A stretch of 64,000 nt of DNA from Putridiphycobacter sp965230485 (GTDB lineage: Bacteria > Bacteroidota > Bacteroidia > Flavobacteriales_D > Crocinitomicaceae). Shown piece after piece: positions 8,839-16,711 of this stretch. The translations under genes and the position numbers were made by a program. Under the pieces are notes generated by a model. That model made no database searches. It saw only the letters and a list, made by a program, of their open reading frames with translations, and had not been told where the DNA came from. The DNA lies in assembly GCA_965230485.1 (NCBI GenBank), contig CBDDLA010000001.1, positions 682,001 through 746,000 of the forward strand. The letters run 5' to 3'. How positions within the stretch are numbered: position 1 is the stretch's first letter; each line of letters opens with the position of its first letter.

Positions 8839-10254
8839 CTATAAGAGGAAACGGGCCCTTGTACTCGTGACTAATCGCCCTAAGGGGATGTTGCTCCCAA
8901 TGGTATAATGCATATGATCGACCACTGAAGCATCTTTATATTGATACCAGGTCATGTTAAAGAAAACGGCTCCAATTTCAAGACTAACTCCCCAGCCACT
9001 GAAAGTAGTGGAAGTAGGCAGTAAGTTGGGGTTATTGGAGGCATCTGCCACTTGATCTAATTTATTTTGTAAGTCAACAAGTCGCGCTTGAGCACCATCA
9101 TATGTGTACCTTGGAGCAGACGTAAAATCAACCTGGCCAAACGTATAAAAGGCGTTTAAACGCATAAAAGGCACGGCTAACTCACTGATTCGCTTAGAAC
9201 GGCTGGTTTGTTCAAAATTTACTTTTAATGCAAAGAGTTTACTGATATTAAGACCTACGCGCATGCCATATTTTTGAGCATCTAATTGAGACGAAAAATC
9301 GTAATTTCTTAATTGAGGATAGTTGATAAGAATCTGATCCTTCCCAATTTGATCTTCGGTACCAACCTCACCCTCTTCATAAAATCCGTCAACCATCAAA
9401 TACCAAATCCTTAACCCACCATTTACACCAATTAAACCTGTAGCAGCCTGTCGGTCACGTCTTGATCGAAAGCCATAAGATGGACCTATACCCCAGAAAG
9501 GACTCATTAATGAAAGTGTTCTTTGCCCAGGCGTGAAAGTTGTATACGTAGTGGTAATGACTTCTGTATAAAACTCCTTCTTTTTAACATCATATTTTTG
9601 GTTACGTTTTTCATAGACTTCCTTGTATATATCAAGTCCCCTTAGGGTAAACTCCTCAGGCATGAGTAGGTCGAAACCCGTATTAATGCCAAAAGTTAGT
9701 GAATAGCCTCCCATGTAACCCCTAATCAGGTTATGCTGACGATTTCCGCCAGTCAGTGTGGTATTTAAATATAATCCAGCGTCATAATTAGCAGCCAAAT
9801 AAAAATGTGAAAGGTTAAGTTTTAAACCAGGCGAAACAACCAATCCACTGGAACCAACACGTGTATTAACCACTTTATTAGGAATTTGAGCTAAAGACCC
9901 AGTAATTCGACAATACGGTTCAATACCAATGGAAAAAAAGGAATTATTTCCGAGCACAAGTGGGTATCCAAATTGGCCTCCGATTCGATAAAGACGTCCT
10001 GAAACATTAGCTACTGTACTATCAGCACCCATTTGTCGGAGTGAACCATCATAATATGCAAATGTAAATGCACCAGCATTTAAGTCTGCTCCCTGCCATG
10101 CTTCAAGCGCTTCGAAGTTTTTATGTGCTAATTGTGGGGTAAACATGCTGTAACCAAAATAACCATTGCTATGAATCGGTGTTTTGGTTCCATTCTGAGC
10201 CTGAGTAATTCCAATACATAATAGAAAACCTAGTATGGATAAACAGAATTTCAT
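8839..10254 (-). CDS. Outer-membrane beta-barrel-like protein, function unknown
   Basis: The 471-residue product starts with a signal peptide ending in ITQAQ. The rest is rich in alternating hydrophobic/aromatic strands with Gly/Tyr turns, for example FSIGIEPYCRITGS, HFYLAANYDAGLYLN and the last strand RLVTSTRARFLL, as in outer-membrane barrels. A short helical, charged stretch (LDIYKEVYEKRNQKYDVKKKEFY) sits in the middle and could be a loop or periplasmic insertion. I do not recognise a family. It is divergent from the lipoprotein gene at 10323, with 68 bp between the start codons. Confidence 0.7.
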   Translation of the reverse strand: MKFCLSILGFLLCIGITQAQNGTKTPIHSNGYFGYSMFTPQLAHKNFEALEAWQGADLNAGAFTFAYYDGSLRQMGADSTVANVSGRLYRIGGQFGYPLVLGNNSFFSIGIEPYCRITGSLAQIPNKVVNTRVGSSGLVVSPGLKLNLSHFYLAANYDAGLYLNTTLTGGNRQHNLIRGYMGGYSLTFGINTGFDLLMPEEFTLRGLDIYKEVYEKRNQKYDVKKKEFYTEVITTTYTTFTPGQRTLSLMSPFWGIGPSYGFRSRRDRQAATGLIGVNGGLRIWYLMVDGFYEEGEVGTEDQIGKDQILINYPQLRNYDFSSQLDAQKYGMRVGLNISKLFALKVNFEQTSRSKRISELAVPFMRLNAFYTFGQVDFTSAPRYTYDGAQARLVDLQNKLDQVADASNNPNLLPTSTTFSGWGVSLEIGAVFFNMTWYQYKDASVVDHMHYTIGSNIPLGRLVTSTRARFLL

Positions 10255-10322
10255 AAGTTCTAAATTAATAAAAAAAATAAATTCGTCATTTTTTTGTAAT
10301 TTGACATCCGAAAAATGAATAG

Positions 10323-10712
10323 ATGAAAAGAAATCTTTTAATCATTAGCTTCTGTCTTGTTTTGATCGGCTGTGGGAAAGGTAAGGATTATTGTGAGCTA
10401 CCGCAACCCGTTAATGGATTTCGCCCACTGGCGAAGTCATACGATCCGAATAACCCCGTAGCAGTTGAATTGGATTTTATTTTTGACTTTGGGCAAGAAA
10501 TTCATGAAACCACAACCCTTTTTAGTTTCACAGTCCCTGATATATTTATCAATCCAAAAGGAGATCGAGGTGTGGATGTTGTTGACGCTCCAGGTTATGT
10601 ATACCAACTAAAGGATCCAACAAATGCCCCAGACGAAGTCACCATTGAAGGTTATGCGTTTAACGACTGTGGAAAAAGTGATATTGCATCCGCCACAATT
10701 CGATTTCAATAG
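10323..10712 (+). CDS. Small lipoprotein, hypothetical
   Basis: The 129-residue protein has a lipobox (SFCLVLIGC, lipidated Cys at residue 17) after a short hydrophobic core, so it is likely membrane-anchored. The mature part is beta-rich, with a second Cys pair (YCELP and NDCGKSD) that could form a disulfide. No family is recognised. It is divergent from the barrel protein at 10254, and the pair may share a promoter region. Confidence 0.65.
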   Translation: MKRNLLIISFCLVLIGCGKGKDYCELPQPVNGFRPLAKSYDPNNPVAVELDFIFDFGQEIHETTTLFSFTVPDIFINPKGDRGVDVVDAPGYVYQLKDPTNAPDEVTIEGYAFNDCGKSDIASATIRFQ

Positions 10713-10935
10713 CCCAAAGATGCTTTTTAAGGTGTTGATATTCAATTTTTTTTAGGAATGTTAGACCAATTGCGTTTAACATTTGCCAAAACAATCAACG
10801 CACCTAAAAAAGCTCGTTAAGTAGGTAAATCGAAATCAAATCGGATAATGGATCGTATTAAATTAATATCAGGAAAGATAATGGAGGATTTAATGCCTTC
10901 TTGAAGTATTTGAAAAGTTAAATCAGTCATAAAAA
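10713..10935. other. Intergenic stretch with no supported gene
   Basis: This 223-bp gap holds only very short open frames. An imperfect pair AGGTGTTGAT ... ATCAACGCACCT is separated by about 55 bp and could be chance. A 24-codon minus-strand frame (10742-10816) is discussed under rejected items. It precedes the Crp/Fnr gene and so should contain that gene's promoter, but no clear TAnnTTTG box is visible. Confidence 0.5.
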
Positions 10936-11520
10936 ATGATAGAAGCATTGACACAATATTTTGAAAATCATATTTCGCTCGAACAAGACGAAAAGGATTA
11001 TCTTAAAAAACACATCCAGATAAAGCATATCAAAAAAAATGCGATACTCCTTTCTGAAGGAGAGGTGTCAAAAGCATTTTATTTTGTCTTAAAAGGTGGC
11101 GTACGTTTGTTTTATTTGAACGAAACAGATGAAAAAACGGCCTTTTTTTATTTTGAGAATACATTTGTAAGTGCTTATGAAAGTTTTGTTCGGCAAGTAC
11201 CTGCGGAACAAAATTTACAAACTATTGAAGATTCTATTTTAGCAGAAATCACATTTAACTTTGCCTATCAACTGATAGAACGCTTTCCAAAATTTGAGTT
11301 TCTGGCAAGAGTGATGATGGAAGAAGAGCTCATTATTTATCAAAAAATTATTTCGTCTTTTGTAAGACACAATGCTGAAGAACGATACCTCCAACTTCTT
11401 CACGACAGTAGCCCCATTCTCAATCGTATTCCTCAACATCAATTAGCTACTTACTTGGGTGTAACAGCTGAAACACTCAGTAGAATAAGGAAAAGAATTG
11501 TGTCGAAAGACATTTCTTGA
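10936..11520 (+). CDS. Crp/Fnr family transcriptional regulator
   Basis: The 194-residue protein has a cyclic-nucleotide-binding-like beta-barrel (about 20-110), a long dimerisation helix, and a C-terminal helix-turn-helix IPQHQLATYLGVTAETLSRIRKR. The recognition helix carries E179-x-x-S182-R183, the same E-x-x-S-R pattern FNR uses to read TTGA half-sites. It has no cysteine cluster, so it is not an Fe-S oxygen sensor. A perfect TTGAC-GATC-GTCAA palindrome overlaps its stop codon and precedes the DUF2834 gene, a likely operator. Ligand unknown. Confidence 0.9.
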   Translation: MIEALTQYFENHISLEQDEKDYLKKHIQIKHIKKNAILLSEGEVSKAFYFVLKGGVRLFYLNETDEKTAFFYFENTFVSAYESFVRQVPAEQNLQTIEDSILAEITFNFAYQLIERFPKFEFLARVMMEEELIIYQKIISSFVRHNAEERYLQLLHDSSPILNRIPQHQLATYLGVTAETLSRIRKRIVSKDIS

Positions 11521-11530
11521 CGATCGTCAA
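11517..11530. promoter_or_regulatory. FNR-type palindrome TTGACGATCGTCAA
   Basis: A perfect 14-bp palindrome of the form TTGAC-N4-GTCAA overlaps the stop codon of the Crp/Fnr gene. Half-site and spacing match Crp/Fnr-superfamily operators (FNR: TTGAT-N4-ATCAA). It is centred 54 bp before the ATG of the DUF2834 gene. If transcription starts just downstream of the TTGTTTTG box (11554-11561), the centre would fall near -42, a class II activator position; that part is inference. Confidence 0.55.
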
Positions 11531-11577
11531 TGGTTTTTTTGAGTCGACTTTTGTTGTTTTGTGCCTAAACAATTATC

Positions 11578-11910
11578 ATGAAAAACACTTATCTAATCTT
11601 AGCGATCATTGGTACTATTTTGCCTAATATCTTCGCCGTCAAAGAATCATTAACGTCAGGGAACTACTTTCTTTATAGAGACATACCAGCAACTATAAAA
11701 GGGATGTTCGCGAATAACATCTCCACTACTTTTATTATAGATCTACTATTTATTGTGATGCTATTTATGATTTGGTCATTCCGAGAATCCAAAAAACACA
11801 ACATCAAAAACCTTGTTTGGATTTGGATTTATACATTTGTATTAGGCCTGGCGGGCGGATTGCCTTTGTTCTTATATTACAGAGAAAAAAAATTGGAAGG
11901 TCATAATTAA
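11578..11910 (+). CDS. DUF2834 family membrane protein
   Basis: The 110-residue protein has three membrane helices: 1-20, about 48-66 (TTFIIDLLFIVMLFMIW) and 80-101. It fits DUF2834, a small membrane family of unknown function, with the conserved NISTTFIIDLL segment and the end LAGGLPLFLYYREKKL. It lies 57 bp after the Crp/Fnr gene on the same strand, behind the FNR-like palindrome, which suggests direct control by that regulator. The next gene (Hint-domain protein) starts 20 bp downstream. Confidence 0.8.
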   Translation: MKNTYLILAIIGTILPNIFAVKESLTSGNYFLYRDIPATIKGMFANNISTTFIIDLLFIVMLFMIWSFRESKKHNIKNLVWIWIYTFVLGLAGGLPLFLYYREKKLEGHN

Positions 11911-11930
11911 ACCGTAACAGAATTAACTAA

Positions 11931-12800
11931 ATGCGATACATTGTTCTCTTACTAATACCATTTGCTTCTTTTTACTCAAGCTGTCAGATCATTATTAGAG
12001 GCAATGTTTCTAATAACGAGAAAATTAAATTATTAACTCGTATTTATCAATCGGAAGAAAACGACAGCAATAACTTCTATGGTGATTTTGAGCTAACAAT
12101 CGATAGCTTAGGAAGTATCTATTATTTTGACGCAACTGGTTACATTAAACAAGAAATTGTAATTAAAGACACCTCTTTCCTATCCGTTGTACTGCAAAAG
12201 CGTAATGATTATGAAAAGTTGATGGAGCGTTCCAAAAAACACCAAAGAAGGTCTATGAAACAAGCATACCGCCAAAATAAAAGGGGGAAAATGATTTATG
12301 GTGGATGCTGCTTTGTATCAGGCACTCATGTATTAATGGCTAACCAAAGTCAAAAAAGTATTGAAGCATTAGCATTAGGAGATTCGATTTTCAGCTATGA
12401 TTTTGATAAAGAAAAAATGATTGTCTCAATTATTCTAGACATTGATACGATCGATCATGATAACATCATTGAAATAACACTTGAAGGAAATGTTAAGATA
12501 AAAAACACAACCGATCATCCATATTATATAGTCGGTAAGGGAATCTGTTCATTTAATCCGAAGCAAACCTTTAATTACTATGGCATTAAAGCGCAAAAAA
12601 TGCAAATTGATGATGAGTGTTATTTCTACGACTCTGGTGAATTAAAACGCCTCAAAATTAAAAGTATTGAAAAGATACCAGGTATTTTTAAGACCTATAA
12701 TCTATCAAGTTTAGACAATAACACTAATTATTTTGTGAATGGTGTACTCGTCAATAATGAAAAGAATCCGACAATACATCAAGATTTGACTGAAAAGTAA
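11931..12800 (+). CDS. Secreted Hint-domain (intein/hedgehog-like) protein
   Basis: The 289-residue protein has three parts. Residues 1-18 are a signal sequence ending SSC, possibly lipidated. Residues 19-88 look like a shortened carboxypeptidase-regulatory-like strand domain (FDATGYIKQEIVIKDTSFLSVVL). Residues 127-276 form a Hint domain: C127 in CFVSGTHVLM (block A), TDHPYYIV with H196 (block B-like), and the C-terminal block NYFVNGVLVNN ending at N276. Hint domains cut themselves at the first Cys. The usual penultimate His is Asn here and the next residue is Glu, so splicing is unlikely and N-terminal autocleavage more plausible. A basic linker (93-120) separates the two domains. Confidence 0.8.
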   Translation: MRYIVLLLIPFASFYSSCQIIIRGNVSNNEKIKLLTRIYQSEENDSNNFYGDFELTIDSLGSIYYFDATGYIKQEIVIKDTSFLSVVLQKRNDYEKLMERSKKHQRRSMKQAYRQNKRGKMIYGGCCFVSGTHVLMANQSQKSIEALALGDSIFSYDFDKEKMIVSIILDIDTIDHDNIIEITLEGNVKIKNTTDHPYYIVGKGICSFNPKQTFNYYGIKAQKMQIDDECYFYDSGELKRLKIKSIEKIPGIFKTYNLSSLDNNTNYFVNGVLVNNEKNPTIHQDLTEK

Positions 12801-12811
12801 AAAATGAACTC

Positions 12812-13585
12812 ATGGCATTTAAAAAATTAAAACTTTGGTTTGATAAAGATTTGGCAATTTTACTATCAGATAAAATTGAAGCTGTTTATCCTGGTTTCGA
12901 CCGACTGCAATTTATTCAACAAGTTGACCAAAAAGTAGTGTCTTTAGAATTAAAAGACCGCGTAGAGGCCATAGCAGATGAACTATACGCAAGGCTTAAT
13001 CAAAATTATGAGAAGGGGATTGCAATTTTATCTCAAATTTTCGGTCCTGAAAATGAGAAAGAAACTGGCATGTTTACCAATTTTTATTGGATTATGCCCA
13101 TTGCCAAGTATGTTGAAAAATATGGCTTGGAATACTTTGAATTATCCATGACTGCTATTGAAGAAATTACGAAACGAAACACAGGTGAATATACTATTCG
13201 TCCTTTTTTTGAAGTGAATCATAAAAAAACACTAAAGCAAATGATGGTTTGGTCTACGCATACCAACAAGCATGTGAGGCGCCTATCCTGTGAAGGATTG
13301 CGACCCCGATTACCTTGGGCAAAAAAGCTAGATGAATTCATCAAGGATCCCGCCCCCATTCTTCCAATACTTCATAATTTGAAGGACGACCCTTCTAAAT
13401 ATGTTCAAAAGTCGGTTGCCAATTGTGTAAACGACATCTTAAAAGACAATTTGGAGGTTGGCAAGCAACTCATTGAAGACTGGCAACAAGCGGATATGAG
13501 TAAGGCTCGAAAATGGATCATTAAGCATGCCTTAAGAAACTTACTTAAAGCGGATGACCATTGGGCTAAAAGCATGCTTAATTAG
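12812..13585 (+). CDS. DNA alkylation repair protein, AlkC-like
   Basis: This 257-residue HEAT-fold protein resembles the AlkC branch of alkyl-base DNA glycosylases. Typical segments are GEYTIRPFF near residue 130, followed by HTNKHVRRLSCEGLRPRLPWAKKLDEFIKDPAPILPILHNLKDDPSKYVQKSVANCVNDI, the hallmark of the family. AlkC removes 3-methyladenine and 3-methylcytosine and usually has about 240-370 residues; this copy lacks the extra C-terminal Ig-like domain of longer forms. It follows the Hint gene by 11 bp, so the two may be co-transcribed, although I see no functional tie. Confidence 0.85.
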   Translation: MAFKKLKLWFDKDLAILLSDKIEAVYPGFDRLQFIQQVDQKVVSLELKDRVEAIADELYARLNQNYEKGIAILSQIFGPENEKETGMFTNFYWIMPIAKYVEKYGLEYFELSMTAIEEITKRNTGEYTIRPFFEVNHKKTLKQMMVWSTHTNKHVRRLSCEGLRPRLPWAKKLDEFIKDPAPILPILHNLKDDPSKYVQKSVANCVNDILKDNLEVGKQLIEDWQQADMSKARKWIIKHALRNLLKADDHWAKSMLN

Positions 13586-13628
13586 TAAGCTCAATATATT
13601 GATTTATTGAATAATAAGCAATTTAGAC

Positions 13629-13922
13629 TTATCTAATTCTGGCCAAAAATTCTCGTTTTCCCACGAAACCATTGCGGTTTAAATCCATTCTATAAAAGGG
13701 GTTTGAAAAGTCCCGCTTTCTCAAACGTTTTTCCCTTGGCGTTCTCGTCTTCACTCTGTAACGGTTATACTCTCGTAAACTGATTCGTTGATCACAATTT
13801 GTGTCAATACGGTTAAATAATGTAATATCATTTTTGAGTCTTGTTTGAGCCTCAACATGTCCGAAAGCAATTAAGCATAATGCGAGCATTGTTATTTTAA
13901 GTGTTTTATTTTTCATCATCAT
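13629..13922 (-). CDS. Small secreted EF-hand protein
   Basis: The 97-residue protein has a signal peptide ending in HVEAQ and two EF-hand loops: DTNCDQRISLRE and DLNRNGFVGKRE. Both keep the calcium-binding pattern D-x-N/D-x-D/N-x-x-(I/V)-x-x-x-E, so extracytoplasmic Ca2+ binding is likely. The segment between them is very basic (RVKTRTPREKRLRKRD), which could bind an acidic partner. Three possible Met starts lie in a row at the N-terminus. The role is unknown. Confidence 0.75.
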   Translation of the reverse strand: MMMKNKTLKITMLALCLIAFGHVEAQTRLKNDITLFNRIDTNCDQRISLREYNRYRVKTRTPREKRLRKRDFSNPFYRMDLNRNGFVGKREFLARIR

Positions 13923-14041
13923 TATTTTGTTATGGTTTAATAGTATGACTTAGTTAATGTGCAAAGGTTTAATAGGCATTATAAATATTTATAATAAAGA
14001 ATTGTTAAAACTATTATCTTTAGTCTACTAAATGATGAAAC

Positions 14042-14212
14042 ATGAGTGAAAGTCAAAAAAGTAAATTTAATTTTGGTGTAATTGTAGGGTTATTGGGTAC
14101 AATAGCAGGTATTTACTTAATTATTCAAAAAGATTGGGTCATTGGTATTTCAGGCACAATTGCCAGTGCTGGATTGGCCTATATCAGCTATCGGGGAATA
14201 CAATCTTCCTGA
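14042..14212 (+). CDS. Small two-helix membrane protein (56 aa)
   Basis: A short frame codes for 56 residues: MSESQKSKFNFGVIVGLL followed by two hydrophobic helices (about 12-28 and 33-50) rich in Gly/Ile/Ala. The polar start, clean two-helix layout and its place in line with the next membrane-protein gene (28 bp downstream) make it look like a real gene. No family is recognised. Confidence 0.55.
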   Translation: MSESQKSKFNFGVIVGLLGTIAGIYLIIQKDWVIGISGTIASAGLAYISYRGIQSS

Positions 14213-14239
14213 AAAGTTTAGATAAATTAGATCAAAAAA

Positions 14240-14551
14240 ATGACCTTTCTTGAAATAATATATGTAATCATTGCTGCACTTATATGGGGCCTTGGTTTTT
14301 TACATACAGGTCGTTTTGTTAGGCCTAAGTGGAAAATTCCAGGAAAATTTATTTTTTATATCGGTATTTCTTGGCTTTTAGTTCATTGGTTGGGGCATTG
14401 GGGGCTAGTATTTATCATCTCGCACCCTCTTATTGGTTTCATTTTTCATCTCAGGATTTGTCGAAAGCATTCCATTCATTGGTTGACTTGCGAACCCCAA
14501 TCGAAGTACTTAGCACTACAAGAAAAATGGGCAAGGGGTGAATTTCTTTAA
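14240..14551 (+). CDS. Small integral membrane protein, hypothetical
   Basis: The 103-residue protein has three hydrophobic segments (about 4-20, 36-52 and 53-70) and is rich in Trp and His (LLVHWLGHWG, RKHSIHWL). The C-terminal third is polar and probably cytoplasmic. No family is recognised. It lies between the 56-aa membrane protein and the DUF1801/YdeI gene, 23 bp before the latter, so these three small genes may be one operon. Confidence 0.65.
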   Translation: MTFLEIIYVIIAALIWGLGFLHTGRFVRPKWKIPGKFIFYIGISWLLVHWLGHWGLVFIISHPLIGFIFHLRICRKHSIHWLTCEPQSKYLALQEKWARGEFL

Positions 14552-14574
14552 AAACATTGTTATATTAATTCCAC

Positions 14575-15222
14575 ATGAACCAATCCGTAGAACAATATTT
14601 TATTGAAGGTTGTGGACGGTGTCCGCTAGGTGGAACGCCAGATTGTAAAGTCCATCAATGGGAAGATGAATTGCGGTTATTGAGAAACCTTGTTTTAGAT
14701 TGTGGTTTAACTGAAGAATCTAAATGGGGTGTGCCATGTTACACTGATCAGAATAAAAATATTCTCATTGTCAGTGCCTTTAAAAATTATTGTAGTATCA
14801 GTTTTTTTAAAGGGGTTCTATTAAACAATAACAAAGGATTACTTGTAGAACCTGGTCCACATTCACAAGCTGCACGGCTCTTTAAGTTTACCAGTTTGAA
14901 TGACATCCTAAAGATTGAAAGTGACATTAAAGCTGCTATTTTTGAAGCTTTGGAAATTGAAAAGGCTGGCTTGACTATTCCTTTTAAAAAGAATCATGAA
15001 CCCTTACCGGAGGAACTCCATGAAGCATTTGATCGGGACCCTACCTTAAAAACAGCATTTGAATCGCTCACTCCAGGTCGACAAAGAGGATATATTCTTC
15101 ACTTTTCTCAACCAAAACAAGCTAAAACAAGAATAGCTAGAATTGAAAAATGCACATCTATGATCCTATCTGGAATAGGACTTCATGATAAGTATCAGTC
15201 AAGAAAAAAGAACCAATTTTAG
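14575..15222 (+). CDS. DUF1801/YdeI family protein
   Basis: The 215-residue protein combines an N-terminal DUF1801 domain (EESKWGVPCYTDQNKNILIVSAFKNYCSISFFKG, then a GLLVEPGPHSQAARLFKFTSLNDI strand-helix) with a C-terminal YdeI/OmpD-associated helical region (PLPEELHEAFDRDPTLKTAFESLTPGRQRGYILHFSQPKQAKTRIARIEKC). This is the standard layout of YdeI-like proteins, linked in other bacteria to envelope stress and peptide resistance. A Cys pair near the start (EGCGRCPLGGTPDCK) is an additional feature. It converges on the tetR gene with only 6 bp between stop codons. Confidence 0.88.
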   Translation: MNQSVEQYFIEGCGRCPLGGTPDCKVHQWEDELRLLRNLVLDCGLTEESKWGVPCYTDQNKNILIVSAFKNYCSISFFKGVLLNNNKGLLVEPGPHSQAARLFKFTSLNDILKIESDIKAAIFEALEIEKAGLTIPFKKNHEPLPEELHEAFDRDPTLKTAFESLTPGRQRGYILHFSQPKQAKTRIARIEKCTSMILSGIGLHDKYQSRKKNQF

Positions 15223-15228
15223 TGGTAA

Positions 15229-15810
15229 TCAAGAAACGAGTGACAAAACAACGTTAACGGAATCTAAGAGTCTTTTTTTATCTGGACGAACCTTTGAAAC
15301 GACTCTAATGCCGTTGTAAAAGGTAAAAAGCAGTGAGGCGATTGATTTTAAGTCTTGTTTCGTTTTTAATTGACCACTCTCTTTTCCTGTTTTTAGATAA
15401 TTGTAGAAAAGTTGCTCAAAATCTTGTTTATGAAGATCTAACACTTCCAACAGTGTTTTATCATTGGGAATGCGTTCGGTAATAGTATTCACAACAAAGC
15501 AACCTTTTCTGTCTCGGTCAGTAATAGCTTCTTGAACGGCATTTTCAAAAAGTTCTGAAAATCCTTTTTTTACATTAGGCCTACTTTGAAAAAACTGAGT
15601 TATTCCCTCCTTATTTGATGTTCTATACAGCTCAAAAGACTTGTTAAATAATTGCTCTTTGTCACCAAATGTATCATATATGCTTGCCCTATTGATTCCA
15701 AGGTGATTCACTAAGTCCTGAATTGAAGTAGCTGAATAACCCTGTTTCCAGAACAAATTCATGGCCTTTATCAATACTTCGTTTTCGTTAAATAATTTTA
15801 CTCTTGGCAT
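15229..15810 (-). CDS. TetR/AcrR family repressor
   Basis: The 193-residue protein has an N-terminal TetR helix-turn-helix (GYSATSIQDLVNHLGINRASIYDTFGDKEQLF) and a helical ligand-binding region like that of the TetR_C_6 type (GCFVVNTITERIPND). It lies downstream of the SDR gene on the same strand. Two inverted repeats stand in front of it (15821-15843 and 15856-15873), and two more in front of the SDR gene share the motif of the second. The likely role is to repress both genes until a small molecule is bound. Confidence 0.92.
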   Translation of the reverse strand: MPRVKLFNENEVLIKAMNLFWKQGYSATSIQDLVNHLGINRASIYDTFGDKEQLFNKSFELYRTSNKEGITQFFQSRPNVKKGFSELFENAVQEAITDRDRKGCFVVNTITERIPNDKTLLEVLDLHKQDFEQLFYNYLKTGKESGQLKTKQDLKSIASLLFTFYNGIRVVSKVRPDKKRLLDSVNVVLSLVS

Positions 15811-15820
15811 ATATTAAATT

Positions 15821-15843
15821 GTGGAAGCGATTCTCGCTTCCAC
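15821..15843. promoter_or_regulatory. 10-bp inverted repeat in front of tetR
   Basis: Perfect arms GTGGAAGCGA and TCGCTTCCAC surround a 3-base centre, 11 bp before the tetR start codon. The core GGAA...TTCC resembles the TGGAAC-N4-GTTCCA sites nearby, but the centre is longer. It may be an autoregulatory operator or a leader hairpin. Confidence 0.5.
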
Positions 15844-15855
15844 AAAAATACTTTA

Positions 15856-15873
15856 TTGGAACTTTCGTTCCAA
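15856..15873. promoter_or_regulatory. TetR operator candidate TTGGAAC-N4-GTTCCAA
   Basis: A perfect 7-bp inverted repeat with the 4-base centre TTTC lies between the SDR stop (15890) and tetR. It shares the TGGAAC-N4-GTTCCA pattern with two sites ahead of the SDR gene, so it probably serves tetR autoregulation. Confidence 0.65.
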
Positions 15874-15889
15874 ATATATTCAAAAAAAA

Positions 15890-16645
15890 TTAACTCAAAA
15901 GTGGATTAATATTAATTCCACCATCAATATTATACTCGCTTCCGGTAATAAAAGAAGCATCATCTGACGCCAAGAAAGAGACCAATTTAGCCACATCTTC
16001 AGGCTGACCAAATCGTTTTAAAGGCACACGATTTTGCATGGTTTGAGCAAAGCCATTGAGTTGTTCTGCTTCCATCCCCGTCTTTTCAAAAATTGGTGTG
16101 CTCACTGGTCCGGGATTCACCGAATTAATTCGAATTTTTCTTGGTGCTAATTCAGTGGCTGCAGTTCGAGTATACGAATTCAAAGCCGCTTTTGATGCTG
16201 CGTATACTGCTGTATTTGGCATACCAGTATAGGCGTTTACAGAAGACAAATTAATAATAGACGCACCATCATTCAGAATAGGCAGAAATTTTTCTGTTGT
16301 AAACACAGCACCTTTAAAATTAATCCCCATTTGATGATCAAATAGTTCCTCACTAATTTGTCCAACAGGAGCTGGCTGAAAAATACCTGCATTCACGAAC
16401 AAAATATCTACATGACCGTAGTCTGATTTCACTTCTTCAACAAGCGAATCGATAGCCGAGAGGTTTTTCACATCAGCTACAATACCTTTAACACCTAACT
16501 CATTAGCTGCCTGATCAACTTTTTCTTTACTTCTACCTGTAATGATAACGGTAGCACCTTCTTTTTTTAATGTTTGCGCAGAAGCATAGCCAATACCACT
16601 ATTTCCGCCTGTGACTACTGCCACTTTTCCATTTAATTTACTCAT
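15890..16645 (-). CDS. Short-chain dehydrogenase/reductase (SDR), TetR-controlled
   Basis: A classical 251-residue SDR. The nucleotide-binding motif is TGGNSGIG (12-19), the structural NAG is at 85-87, and the catalytic residues are S135 (NLSSVNAYTG), Y148 and K152 (YAASK). The end FITGSEYNIDGGININ is typical of the 3-oxoacyl-reductase-like branch. It reduces or oxidises an alcohol/ketone with NAD(P)H; the substrate is unknown. tetR follows 79 bp downstream on the same strand, and operator-like repeats lie 32-82 bp before its start, suggesting inducible expression. Confidence 0.93.
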   Translation of the reverse strand: MSKLNGKVAVVTGGNSGIGYASAQTLKKEGATVIITGRSKEKVDQAANELGVKGIVADVKNLSAIDSLVEEVKSDYGHVDILFVNAGIFQPAPVGQISEELFDHQMGINFKGAVFTTEKFLPILNDGASIINLSSVNAYTGMPNTAVYAASKAALNSYTRTAATELAPRKIRINSVNPGPVSTPIFEKTGMEAEQLNGFAQTMQNRVPLKRFGQPEDVAKLVSFLASDDASFITGSEYNIDGGININPLLS

Positions 16646-16676
16646 TTTCTTTATGTTTTAAAATAATTAATAATAC

Positions 16677-16692
16677 TGGAACGTTCGTTCCG
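16677..16692. promoter_or_regulatory. TetR operator candidate TGGAACGTTCGTTCCG
   Basis: An inverted repeat GGAAC-GTTC-GTTCC lies 32 bp before the SDR start codon on the minus strand. It has the same 4-base spacing as the site at 15856-15873. Confidence 0.65.
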
Positions 16693-16711
16693 TTTACAAA
16701 CATAATAATAT

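Noticed and set aside
10742..10816. Minus-strand frame of 24 codons that looks like the end of a hydrophobic protein or transposase
   Set aside because: Too short, no matching partner sequence and no inverted ends; cannot be told from chance.
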